Assembly: GCA_007570945.1 (NCBI GenBank)
Contig: RKSH01000219.1
Coordinates: 1-11,288 of the forward strand
Length of the DNA: 11,288 nucleotides
Reading direction: 5' to 3'
Source of the DNA: Gammaproteobacteria bacterium
Lineage (GTDB): Bacteria; Pseudomonadota; Gammaproteobacteria; Arenicellales; Spongiicolonaceae
A program made the translations under genes and the position numbers. The notes below the pieces were generated by a model. That model had not been told where the DNA came from. It saw only the letters and a list, made by a program, of their open reading frames with translations, and did no database searches. This document shows positions 1-6,924 of the stretch, piece by piece; positions within the stretch are counted from its first letter, which is position 1, and each line of letters opens with the position of its first letter.

Positions 1-506
1 AGATGCGACTCGCGCTTGAAGAAGCCCTCGGTGTGGAACGAATCCTCCAGATGCAGAACCTCGTAGTCCAGGTGGTGGCACATTTCGTGCGCCAGCGTGC
101 GCAGGAAAGTTTTGAAGGCCACCACCTGTTCGCGCCGGGCGGTGCGCATCCACAAAGTGATGAGCGCCGCTTGCGGCGGCTCGGCGAGGAGGCCGCTTTC
201 ATCCAAAATGCCGGGCTCGTTGGGCTCGTACAAACCGTGCAGTTCGCTGTCGGTGTTGCTTGGCCGGCGCTCGCGCACCTGCACCTTAACCGGCGGCGCC
301 CTTAGGATGGCGGCCAGGCGGTCGCACACGCGTTGCGATGTTTTCTGCACCTGCCGGCGCGAGGCGCGGGTGAGGGCGGTGTTGAGCGCGGCCAACAGCG
401 GCGCCAGGCCGGCGGTGGTGGCGAGAGTGACCTGATGGAAGCGGTCGCTTTGGCGGTACACCGCTTTTTCGCGCGCGCTGAGTTTGGCGTAATACGCGTA
501 AACCAT
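1..506 (-). CDS. HExxH zinc metallopeptidase-like protein, partial (C-terminus outside the window)
   Basis: The minus strand reads open from an ATG at 506-504 to the window edge, giving 168 complete codons. The key signal is the motif HEMCHHLDYEVL at residues 140-151: H140, E141 and H144 form an HExxH zinc-protease site. It is followed by SFHTEGFFKRES (156-167), where H158 could supply a third ligand. The preceding segment FKTFLRTLAHEMCHH resembles conserved uncharacterised bacterial HExxH proteins; SprT-like fold membership is possible but not shown. The N-terminal part (1-70) is helical and Arg/Ala-rich, and residues 73-81 (VKVQVRERR) look like a beta strand. No signal peptide is visible, so it is probably cytoplasmic. 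It is divergent from aroG, with 33 bp between the start codons. No Shine-Dalgarno precedes the ATG. The substrate is unknown. That it is coding is fairly certain; the peptidase activity is inferred from the motif. Confidence 0.8.
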   Translation of the reverse strand, partial: MVYAYYAKLSAREKAVYRQSDRFHQVTLATTAGLAPLLAALNTALTRASRRQVQKTSQRVCDRLAAILRAPPVKVQVRERRPSNTDSELHGLYEPNEPGILDESGLLAEPPQAALITLWMRTARREQVVAFKTFLRTLAHEMCHHLDYEVLHLEDSFHTEGFFKRESH

Positions 507-539
507 GGGCTTTGAGTGTAGTATAATCAGCGGCTTTTC
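507..539. promoter_or_regulatory. Divergent promoter region between the metallopeptidase gene and aroG
   Basis: A perfect TATAAT lies at 522-527 on the plus strand, 12 bases before the first aroG ATG. Overlapping it on the minus strand is TATACT (525-520), 13 bases before the other gene's ATG. Neither has a convincing -35 at 16-18 bp. If these -10 boxes are used, both messages would have leaders of only about 6 bases, and the two promoters would exclude one another. No operator or attenuator-like hairpin fits in this short space. Confidence 0.6.
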
Positions 540-1643
540 ATGACCGCCATGTCCGACATTCCCTACCAAACCGATGATTTGCGGATTGCGGAGATTCGCA
601 CGGTGGCCACGCCGGCGCTGATTTGCGAGGAGTTGCCCATCACCGAAACGGCGGCGCGGGTCACCCACGACACGCGCCTTGCCATCCGCGATATTTTGCA
701 GCACCAGGACGACCGCCTGCTGGCGGTGGTCGGGCCGTGCTCCATCCACGACACCGCCGCCGCGCTGGAATACGCCGGCCGCCTGCGCGAGGTGCGCGAG
801 CGGCTGGATGGCGCGCTGCTGATTGTGATGCGGGTGTATTTTGAAAAACCGCGCACCACCGTCGGCTGGAAGGGTTTAATCAACGACCCGGACCTGGACC
901 GCAAATTCAACATCAACAAGGGCCTGCGCCTGGCGCGGCAGTTGCTGCTTGACCTGAACCGCCTGGGCATGCCGGCCGGCACCGAATATCTGGACATCAT
1001 CACGCCGCAGTACATCGCCGACCTGGTGGCCTGGGGCGCCATCGGCGCGCGCACCACCGAGAGCCAGGTGCACCGTGAACTGGCCTCCGGGCTGTCCTGC
1101 CCGGTGGGGTTTAAGAACGGCACCGACGGCAACATTAAAATCGCCGCCGACGCCATCAGCGCGGCGTCGCGCCCGCATCATTTTTTGTCGCTGACCAAGT
1201 CCGGCCACTCGGCGATCTACGGCACCACCGGCAACCACGACTGCCATGTCATTTTGCGCGGCGGCGCCGAGCCCAACTACGACGCGCAGGCGGTGCGGCA
1301 CACCGCCGAGGCGCTGGAACAAAACGCGCTGCCGGCGCGGATGATGATTGACTTCAGCCACGCCAACAGCGCGCGCCAGCACCGCCGGCAGGTGGAGGTG
1401 GGGCGCGCTGTGGCGGCGCAAATCGCCGGCGGCGAGCGGCGCATCATCGGCGTGATGATTGAGAGCCACTTGAAAGAGGGCAAGCAGGCCGCCCCGGCGG
1501 CCGATGACGGCGCGGCGCGGTTGGTTTACGGCCAGAGCATCACCGACGCCTGCCTCGGCTTTGACGACACCGCGCCGCTGCTTACGGAACTTGCGGAGGC
1601 GGTGGAAAAACGTCGCGGCGCGCGGCTGGCGGCGGCCGGGTGA
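540..1643 (+). CDS. aroG: 3-deoxy-7-phosphoheptulonate (DAHP) synthase, class I AroG type
   Basis: This cytoplasmic enzyme condenses phosphoenolpyruvate with erythrose 4-phosphate, the first step of the shikimate pathway. The 367-residue product is close in length to E. coli AroG (350) and nearly collinear with it. Visible landmarks are the N-terminal YQTDDLRI segment, GPCSIHD (C67 aligns with the metal-ligand Cys61 of AroG), MRVYFEKPRTTVGWKGL, the invariant GARTTESQVHRELASGLS, GFKNGTDG, the DCHVILRGG strand, and IDFSHANS with a metal-ligand His. The conserved N-terminal extension marks the feedback-regulated AroFGH subfamily. The IDFSHANS form is nearer to AroG (Phe-sensitive) than AroF, but the effector cannot be read with certainty. 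A second in-frame ATG at 549 (MSDIPYQ) is an equally plausible start; neither has a Shine-Dalgarno. The stop is followed almost at once by a tandem-repeat array, and no terminator is obvious. Confidence 0.96.
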   Translation: MTAMSDIPYQTDDLRIAEIRTVATPALICEELPITETAARVTHDTRLAIRDILQHQDDRLLAVVGPCSIHDTAAALEYAGRLREVRERLDGALLIVMRVYFEKPRTTVGWKGLINDPDLDRKFNINKGLRLARQLLLDLNRLGMPAGTEYLDIITPQYIADLVAWGAIGARTTESQVHRELASGLSCPVGFKNGTDGNIKIAADAISAASRPHHFLSLTKSGHSAIYGTTGNHDCHVILRGGAEPNYDAQAVRHTAEALEQNALPARMMIDFSHANSARQHRRQVEVGRAVAAQIAGGERRIIGVMIESHLKEGKQAAPAADDGAARLVYGQSITDACLGFDDTAPLLTELAEAVEKRRGARLAAAG

Positions 1644-1648
1644 CGGCG

Positions 1649-1731
1649 GCGACGTTTAAAGTGGCGGCCGCGACGTTGAAAACGGTGGTTGCGACCCTGA
1701 AAACGGCGGCCGCGGGTCAACGGCGGCGGCC
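1649..1731 (+). repeat. Degenerate 21-bp tandem repeat array, about four units
   Basis: Units run 1649-1669, 1670-1690, 1691-1711 and 1712-1731 (the last is one base short). Each begins GCGA or GCGG, has a central TGAAAAC-like core (TTTAAAG, TTGAAAACG, CTGAAAACG) and ends GGCGGCC or GGTGGTT. GCGGCCGC palindromes form at two unit junctions, 1664-1671 and 1706-1713. The array fills the gap between the convergent aroG and Trm112-like genes and overlaps neither coding region. There is no T tract, so it is not a normal intrinsic terminator. The same repeat type occurs inside leuS at 6334-6417. Confidence 0.75.
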
Positions 1732-1736
1732 GGGGG

Positions 1737-2000
1737 TCATGGGGTTTTCAACTGCTGCACCGCGATGCTTTCCGCCTCCACCATCACCGGGATGTCGTCC
1801 ACGATTTTGTAGATGGTGCGGCCGCCCTCGGTGAGCAGCGCATCCTCCAGCGGCGTGTTCACGGGCCGGCCGTTCTGTTGTTTAATGCGGCCGGTGGCGA
1901 TGGCGTCGTTAAGTTTTTGCAGTTGCGCGGCGGTCAGGCGGCGCAGCGGTTGCTTGGTCACCGGGCAGCGCAACAGGGCGAGAAGTTTCTTGTCAACCAT
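1737..2000 (-). CDS. Trm112/YcaR family small protein (UPF0434-like)
   Basis: An 87-residue protein starting MVDKKLLALLRCPVTKQPL and ending with the family's C-terminal signature YKIVDDIPVMVEAESI (about residues 64-79). This matches the small Trm112-like domain of E. coli YcaR (60 residues) but with a longer middle segment (26-55, LNDAIATGRIKQQNGRPVN). Trm112 proteins in eukaryotes and archaea activate methyltransferases; the role of the bacterial ones is poorly defined. Only one cysteine (C12) remains, so the zinc site of the canonical fold appears lost, a known variation in bacterial members. An upstream in-frame extension is open to 2336, but it runs antisense to the well-supported transporter gene. 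The ATG at 2000-1998 directly precedes the conserved domain and is preferred. It converges on aroG and diverges from the CDF gene. Confidence 0.88.
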   Translation of the reverse strand: MVDKKLLALLRCPVTKQPLRRLTAAQLQKLNDAIATGRIKQQNGRPVNTPLEDALLTEGGRTIYKIVDDIPVMVEAESIAVQQLKTP

Positions 2001-2019
2001 CAACCCAGCATAACAGCAC
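2001..2019. promoter_or_regulatory. Very short divergent intergenic region with possible -10 elements on both strands
   Basis: Only 19 bp separate the start codons of the Trm112-like and CDF genes. On the plus strand CATAAC (2009-2014) ends 5 bases before the CDF ATG. On the minus strand TATGCT (2012-2007) ends 6 bases before the Trm112 ATG, and TTGTTT lies 18 bp upstream of it inside the CDF gene. Neither start has a Shine-Dalgarno. If used, these elements would give leaderless messages. The hexamers are imperfect, so this is tentative. Confidence 0.35.
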
Positions 2020-3150
2020 ATGGCCGGCGCAAACAACTCCAAAACAGCGGTGCTCGCCGCCATCGCCGGCAACGGCATGTTGACGGTGCTGAAGTTCGCC
2101 GCCGCGGCGCTCACCCAGTCGGCGTCCATGATGAACGAGGCGGTGCATAGTTTGATGGACGCGCTGAACCAGGTTTTTCTGCTGCTCGGCCTGGTGCAGG
2201 GCGCGCAACCGCCGGACCGCACCCACGCTTTCGGCCACGGGCAGAAAAAATACCTGTGGAATTTGTGGAGCGCCATCGGCCTGTTCGCCATCGGCGCCGG
2301 CCTCGGCCTGGCGCACGCCTGGCACGCGCTGCACAACCCGGCGGCGGTGGACTGGAGTGCACAGGTGGAGGTGCTGGGGGCGGAGTTGTCGCTGCTGTGG
2401 GTGTCGGCGCTGGTGCTGGGCGTGGCGCTGGTGGTTGAGGGCGCGGTATTGGCGGTGGCGGCGCGCGAATACCTGCGCCGGGCGCGGGCCGCCGGCTGCG
2501 GCGCCTTCGCCTACCTCGGCCGCTCCACCGACCCGACGTTGGTGGCGGTGCTGCTGGAGGATGCGGTGGCGGTGCTCGGCGTTTTGTTTGCCGCGGCCGG
2601 CATCGGCCTCAGCGCGGCCACCGGCGATTCAATTTACGACGTCATTTTTTCGGCGCTGATTGCGCTGATGTTGGGCGCGGTTTCGTTTTTTCTCGGCGCG
2701 ATTAACATGCGCTTTCTCACCGACATCCGCGACCCCGGCGCCGAGCGCGCGCTGCGCGAAATTCTGCAGGCGCATGCCGGGGTGGAATCGTGCCACGACC
2801 TGCGCTCGGTGGTGGTGGACGAGTCCAACACCGTGGTGGTGGCCGAGATTGAGCTCAGCGAAGAGGCCCTGGCGCACGGCCTGCGCGAGCGCATCGCGGA
2901 AATCAAAAAAGAAATTCTCGCCGGCGGCGGCGAGGGTGAGGGCGGCCGGCGCGGTTACGCCGAGTTGCGCGCGCCGGTGCAGGCCACGTTGGAGCGCGCC
3001 GAGGAGGTCATCGACGAAGTGGAGCGGCGCCTGCGCGCGGTGTGTCCGCGGGTGGCGCATGTGACCATGGAGGTGGAAGGCATCGCCCGGCCGTGTAACA
3101 ATACGGCCAATTCAAATCCAAACCGCAAGGGGGAAACAAACTCATGCTGA
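2020..3150 (+). CDS. Cation diffusion facilitator (CDF) transporter, ZnT9/SLC30A9-like
   Basis: A 376-residue inner-membrane metal efflux protein. Six hydrophobic segments are visible: about residues 9-31, 37-59, 82-104, 120-148, 171-199 and 206-233. TM2 carries MMNEAVHSLMDALNQ, with H43 and D47 in the CDF metal-site spacing. TM5 carries LLEDAVAVLG, with E180 and D181 where other CDF proteins have HxxxD. THAFGHGQKKYLW (69-80) after TM2 is the family's FGHG loop. This NEAVHS/FGHG/LLEDA pattern is typical of the ZnT9-like subgroup rather than FieF/YiiP. Residues 235-355 form the cytoplasmic ferredoxin-like domain, with a charged helical insertion rich in Glu and Arg. Zn2+ or a similar divalent metal is likely, exchanged for protons; the ion is inferred. 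The Asn-rich tail (360-376) overlaps the ribosome binding site and start of the next gene by 7 bases, so the two genes are probably co-transcribed. ATG 2020 is the first start; M20 is a less likely alternative inside TM1. Confidence 0.92.
   Translation: MAGANNSKTAVLAAIAGNGMLTVLKFAAAALTQSASMMNEAVHSLMDALNQVFLLLGLVQGAQPPDRTHAFGHGQKKYLWNLWSAIGLFAIGAGLGLAHAWHALHNPAAVDWSAQVEVLGAELSLLWVSALVLGVALVVEGAVLAVAAREYLRRARAAGCGAFAYLGRSTDPTLVAVLLEDAVAVLGVLFAAAGIGLSAATGDSIYDVIFSALIALMLGAVSFFLGAINMRFLTDIRDPGAERALREILQAHAGVESCHDLRSVVVDESNTVVVAEIELSEEALAHGLRERIAEIKKEILAGGGEGEGGRRGYAELRAPVQATLERAEEVIDEVERRLRAVCPRVAHVTMEVEGIARPCNNTANSNPNRKGETNSC
3127..3133 (+). promoter_or_regulatory. Ribosome binding site of the solute-binding protein gene
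   Basis: AAGGGGG lies 10 bases before the ATG at 3144, inside the last codons of the CDF gene. It is the clearest Shine-Dalgarno-like element in the window and supports ATG 3144 as the start. Most other genes here have none. Confidence 0.6.
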
Positions 3151-4370
3151 AAAAAATCGCGATTATTTTGCTCGGCGCAGCCGTCATGTCGCCGCCGCAA
3201 TTGGCCGCGGCCAAAGTGGAGGGCGATGCCATCACCCTCGGCACCGCGGTTTCGCTGAGCGGAAAGTACACCACCGCCGGCAACCACACGCAAAAAGGCT
3301 ACGACCTGGCGGTGAAGCATATCAACCGCGCCGGCGGCGTCAGCGTCGGCGGCAAAAATTACCAACTCAAAATCATCTACTACGATGACGAGTCCACCCC
3401 GGCGCGCGGCGTGCAATTGGCCGAACGTTTAATTCGCCAGGACGGCGTCAAGTTCATGCTGGGCCCGTACAGTTCCGGCCTCACCAAAGCCATGGCGCCG
3501 GTCACCGAGAAGTACAAAATCTCCATGGTGGAGGCCAACGGCGCATCGCGCTCGCTGTTCAACAAGGGCTACCGCTATCTGTTTGCGGTGCTGTCCACGT
3601 CCGAGCAGTATTTGCAGGAGGCGATTAACCTGGCCGCCGAGCAGGCGCGCAAGGAGTCGCGCCGGCCCGAGTCGCTGAAGGTGGCGGTGGCCACCGAGAA
3701 TGACCCGTTCTCCCAGGACATCCGCGCCGGCGTGCTGGAGGACGCCGCGCGCCACGGCATGCGGGTGGTGGTGGACGACAAACTGCCGCGCGAGTTGAAC
3801 GACATGGCGGCGACCCTGACCAAGGTCAAGGCGCTGCGCCCGGATGTGCTGGTGGTGTCGGGCCATTCCAAGGGCGCCGCGCTGGTCACCCGCCAGGCCG
3901 CCGAGATGAAGGCCAACGCGCCGATTATCGCCATCACCCACTGTGAGTCGGCCAATGTCACCGACCGCGAAAAATTCGGCGACCGCGCGGAAGGCATTTT
4001 GTGCGCATCGCAATGGGCCGACACGCTGAGTTACCGCGACTCCCTGTTCGGCAGCGCCGGCGACTACCGGCGAATTTTCGAGCGGGAGTACGGCTACACG
4101 CCGCCGTACCAGGCCGCCGAATCCTCGGCCGCGGTGCAGGTGTGGGCCGATGCGTTTGAGCGCGCCGGTTCTTTTGACACCGAGAAAGTCCGCGACGCCC
4201 TGGCCGCCACCGACCTGCAGACGTTCTACGGCAACATCCGCTTTGACGCCACCGGCAAAAACATCGCCAAGCCCATGGTGCTGCGCCAGATTCAAAACGG
4301 CGAATACCGCGTGGTCGCCCCCACCAAATGGGCCTCCCACCCGCTGGTGTTTCCGAAACCGTCCTACTGA
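3144..4370 (+). CDS. Periplasmic solute-binding protein, branched-chain amino acid (LivJ/Peripla_BP_6) type
   Basis: A 408-residue exported binding protein of an ABC importer. Residues 1-23 form a signal peptide: KK at 3-4, a hydrophobic core IAIILLGAAVM, and LAAA before K24 as a signal peptidase I site. There is no lipobox. The mature part starts ITLGTAVSLSGKYTTAGNHT and continues with the type I periplasmic fold: YDLAVKHINRAGGV, LKIIYYDDES, a second lobe starting near LKVAVATENDPFSQDIRAG, and a C-terminal FYGNIRFDATGKN hinge/strand. This is the Leu/Ile/Val or amide-binding class. The ligand cannot be read from sequence, and family members also bind amides, urea or aromatic compounds. Two cysteines (THCES, GILCAS) could form a disulfide. 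No permease or ATPase gene lies in the window, so the partner is encoded elsewhere or the protein acts alone. Its start overlaps the CDF gene by 7 bases, and leuS follows after 28 bases. Confidence 0.93.
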   Translation: MLKKIAIILLGAAVMSPPQLAAAKVEGDAITLGTAVSLSGKYTTAGNHTQKGYDLAVKHINRAGGVSVGGKNYQLKIIYYDDESTPARGVQLAERLIRQDGVKFMLGPYSSGLTKAMAPVTEKYKISMVEANGASRSLFNKGYRYLFAVLSTSEQYLQEAINLAAEQARKESRRPESLKVAVATENDPFSQDIRAGVLEDAARHGMRVVVDDKLPRELNDMAATLTKVKALRPDVLVVSGHSKGAALVTRQAAEMKANAPIIAITHCESANVTDREKFGDRAEGILCASQWADTLSYRDSLFGSAGDYRRIFEREYGYTPPYQAAESSAAVQVWADAFERAGSFDTEKVRDALAATDLQTFYGNIRFDATGKNIAKPMVLRQIQNGEYRVVAPTKWASHPLVFPKPSY

Positions 4371-4398
4371 GGCCGGCGAGCCCGGGTCCCCCAACCCC

Positions 4399-6924
4399 AT
4401 GCTGGAAAAACATTACCGCCCGCAAGAAGTGGAGCGCGAGGCGCAGGAATACTGGCGGCGGGAGTGCTGTTTTAATGTGACCGAGGATGCGGGGCGGGAG
4501 AAATTTTACTGCCTGTCCATGCTGCCCTATCCCAGCGGGCGGTTGCACATGGGGCATGTGCGCAACTACACCATCGGCGATGTGATAAGCCGCCACCAGC
4601 GCATGCGCGGCAAGAATGTCTTGCAGCCCATGGGCTGGGACGCGTTCGGCCTGCCGGCCGAGAATGCGGCGATTCAAAACAACGTGCCGCCGGCCGAGTG
4701 GACCTACCGCAACATTGCGGCGATGAAAAAGCAATTGCAGCGGCTGGGCTTCGCCTACGACTGGGAGCGGGAATTCGCCACCTGCCGGCCGGACTACTAC
4801 CGTTTTGAACAGTGGTTTTTCAACCGCCTGCTGCACAAAGGCCTGGCCTATAAAAAAATGGCGCAGGTGAACTGGGACCCGGTGGAGCAGACCGTGCTGG
4901 CCAACGAGCAGGTGGACAGCGAGGGGCGCGGCTGGCGTTCCGGGGCGGTGGTGGAGCGGCGCGAGGTGTCGCAGTGGTTCATCCGCATCACCGACTACGC
5001 CGAGGAATTGCTGGCCGGCATCGACCAGTTGGACGGCTGGCCGGAGTCGGTGAAGACCATGCAGCGCAACTGGATCGGCCGTTCCGAGGGCGTGGAGTTT
5101 GCGTTCAGTCTGGACGGCGGCGGCGAGCCGTTGCGGGTGTACACCACGCGCCCCGACACGCTGATGGGCGTCACCTACATGGCGCTGGCCGCCGAGCATC
5201 CGCTGGCGTTGCGCGCGGCGCGGAAGGATGCCGCGGTGGCCGCGTTCATTCAGGAGTGCAAGCGCGCCGGCACCTCGGAGGCGGCGGTGGAGAAAATGCA
5301 AAAGAAAGGCCTGCCCCTCGGCATGAACGCGCTGCACCCGCTGAGCGGCGAGAAGGTTCCGCTGTGGGTGGCCAACTTTGTGCTGGCCGGCTACGGCACC
5401 GGGGCGGTGATGGCGGTGCCGGGGCACGACCAGCGCGACTGGGAATTCGCCCGCGCCCACGGCCTGCCGGTGAGGCGGGTGATTCGCCCGGCCGACGGCG
5501 AGCCGGATGTGGACCTGGCCGCCGGCGCCTTTGAGGCGCACGGCATCACCTGCAACTCGGCGCCCTTTGACGGCCTGGATTTTGACCGCGCCTTTGACGC
5601 CATCGCCGATGCCTTGGTGGAAAAAGCGGCCGGCGAGCGGCGGGTGAACTACCGCCTGCGCGACTGGGGCGTGTCGCGCCAGCGCTTTTGGGGCTGCCCC
5701 ATTCCGGTGGTGTACGACGAGGCCGGCAAGGTGCATGCGGTGCCGGATGAGCAGTTGCCGGTGGTGCTGCCGGAGGACGCCGAATTTCTCGGCGTGCAGT
5801 CGCCGCTGCGCGAGAGCGAGGAGTTTTTGCGCGCCCGCCTGCCGGACGGCGCCCCGGCCACCCGGGAGACCGACACCTTCGACACTTTTGTCGAGTCGTC
5901 GTGGTATTACGCGCGCTACTGCTGCCCCGGCGCCGGCGCCATGCTGGATGAGCGGGCGCGCTACTGGCTGCCGGTGGACCAGTATGTGGGCGGCATTGAG
6001 CATGCGGTTTTGCATCTGCTGTATGCGCGGTTTTTTCACAAACTCATGCGCGACGCCGGGCTGGTGGACGGCGCCGAGCCGTTCACCCGGCTGCTGACCC
6101 AGGGCATGGTGCTGAAGGACGGCGCCAAGATGTCCAAGTCGGCCGGCAACACCGTGGACCCGCAGGACATGATTGACAGGTTCGGCGCCGACACGGCGCG
6201 CCTGTTCATCATGTTCGCCGCGCCGCCGGAGAGCGCGCTGGAATGGAACGACGATGCGGTGGCCGGCTCGCACCGTTTCCTGCACCGCCTGTGGAACATG
6301 TTCAGCCGCACCGTGCCGCTCCTGGATGGCGGCGGCGAGTCCGGAAGTGGCGGTGTTGAGTCTGAAAATGACGGTACCGAGTCCCGCAATGACGGCGGCG
6401 ACCCCAGGAACGGCGGCGCCGGTGATGAAAGCGCCGCCGCCCGGTTGCGCGGCGAGGTGCACCGTTTGCTTGCGCGCATTAACCGCGACTACCGCCGCCA
6501 CCAATTCAACACGGTGGTCGCCGCCGCCATGGAAATGCTGAACGCGCTGGAAAAACTGCCGCCCGACTCCGCGCGCAACCGCGCCGCGCTGCGCGAGGGC
6601 ATGGAAATTTTGGTGCAGGCGCTGTCGCCGGTGGCGCCGCACATCACGCACAAATTGTGGCGCGCGCTGGGTTGCGCCGGCGACGTCATCGATTCGTCGT
6701 GGCCCGAGCCCGACGAATCGCTGATGGCGCGCCGCCGCCTGCCCATGGCGGTGCAGGTCAACGGCAAATTGCGCGGCCAGGTGGAGGCGGCGGCGGCGGC
6801 CGGCGCCGACGAGGTGCTGGCCGAGGCGATGAGGCATGCCGGCATTCACCGCCACCTGGCCGGCAAAACGGTGCGCAAAAAAATCCTGGTGCCGGGGCGG
6901 TTGCTGAACATTGTGGTGGACTAG
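4399..6924 (+). CDS. leuS: Leucine-tRNA ligase
   Basis: This cytoplasmic class I aminoacyl-tRNA synthetase charges tRNA-Leu. The start ATG 4399 gives MLEKHYRPQEVEREAQEYW, matching the N-terminus of other LeuRS, and a length of 841 residues (E. coli 860). Visible parts are PYPSGRLHMGHVRN with the HIGH-type motif HMGH (50-53), the CP1 editing domain with TTRPDT (249-254) and GTGAVMAVPGHDQRD (333-347, D344 matching the editing Asp345 of E. coli), ESSWYYARY, KMSKS (577-581), and the C-terminal anticodon-binding and tail domains ending KILVPGRLLNIVVD. Between QGMVLKDGA and KMSKS the roughly 50-residue leucine-specific domain of E. coli LeuRS is absent. Residues 646-673 are an in-frame 7-residue repeat linker at the catalytic/anticodon domain junction. 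The frame is open upstream to 4150, but that stretch overlaps the binding-protein gene and is not LeuRS-like. No clear Shine-Dalgarno is present. It is the first gene of an operon. Confidence 0.98.
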   Translation: MLEKHYRPQEVEREAQEYWRRECCFNVTEDAGREKFYCLSMLPYPSGRLHMGHVRNYTIGDVISRHQRMRGKNVLQPMGWDAFGLPAENAAIQNNVPPAEWTYRNIAAMKKQLQRLGFAYDWEREFATCRPDYYRFEQWFFNRLLHKGLAYKKMAQVNWDPVEQTVLANEQVDSEGRGWRSGAVVERREVSQWFIRITDYAEELLAGIDQLDGWPESVKTMQRNWIGRSEGVEFAFSLDGGGEPLRVYTTRPDTLMGVTYMALAAEHPLALRAARKDAAVAAFIQECKRAGTSEAAVEKMQKKGLPLGMNALHPLSGEKVPLWVANFVLAGYGTGAVMAVPGHDQRDWEFARAHGLPVRRVIRPADGEPDVDLAAGAFEAHGITCNSAPFDGLDFDRAFDAIADALVEKAAGERRVNYRLRDWGVSRQRFWGCPIPVVYDEAGKVHAVPDEQLPVVLPEDAEFLGVQSPLRESEEFLRARLPDGAPATRETDTFDTFVESSWYYARYCCPGAGAMLDERARYWLPVDQYVGGIEHAVLHLLYARFFHKLMRDAGLVDGAEPFTRLLTQGMVLKDGAKMSKSAGNTVDPQDMIDRFGADTARLFIMFAAPPESALEWNDDAVAGSHRFLHRLWNMFSRTVPLLDGGGESGSGGVESENDGTESRNDGGDPRNGGAGDESAAARLRGEVHRLLARINRDYRRHQFNTVVAAAMEMLNALEKLPPDSARNRAALREGMEILVQALSPVAPHITHKLWRALGCAGDVIDSSWPEPDESLMARRRLPMAVQVNGKLRGQVEAAAAAGADEVLAEAMRHAGIHRHLAGKTVRKKILVPGRLLNIVVD
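6334..6417 (+). repeat. In-frame 21-bp tandem repeat inside leuS
   Basis: Four units (6334-6354, 6355-6375, 6376-6396, 6397-6417) and perhaps a decayed fifth (6418-6438) encode GESGSGG, VESENDG, TESRNDG, GDPRNGG and AGDESAA. The fourth DNA unit matches an intergenic repeat unit (1690-1710) at 16 of 21 positions in the same orientation, sharing GCGACCC and AACGGCGGC. Because 21 is a multiple of three, copies can be gained or lost without shifting the leuS frame. The encoded segment is acidic, Gly-rich and probably disordered, in a surface linker that varies among LeuRS proteins. Confidence 0.75.

Noticed and set aside
1649..1731. CRISPR-like array
   Set aside because: The units are directly adjacent with no unique spacers, and no cas genes are present.
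1640..1834. A small protein with seven-residue repeats (ATLKT type) from the intergenic array
   Set aside because: The frame runs into the antisense strand of the Trm112-like gene and has no ribosome binding site; the pattern reflects the 21-bp DNA repeat.
1737..2336. Long form (199 residues) of the Trm112-like protein
   Set aside because: The extra N-terminal part lies antisense to the first transmembrane segments of the CDF transporter and has no family similarity.
4150..4398. N-terminal extension of leuS by 83 codons
   Set aside because: It overlaps the binding-protein gene in another frame and has no LeuRS similarity; MLEKHYRPQEVE at 4399 matches the family start.
3958..6855. A 965-codon open frame antisense to leuS
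   Set aside because: It is a by-product of GC-rich codon use in the opposite gene: Arg/His/Gly/Ala-rich, with no recognisable domain, and leuS is certain on the plus strand.
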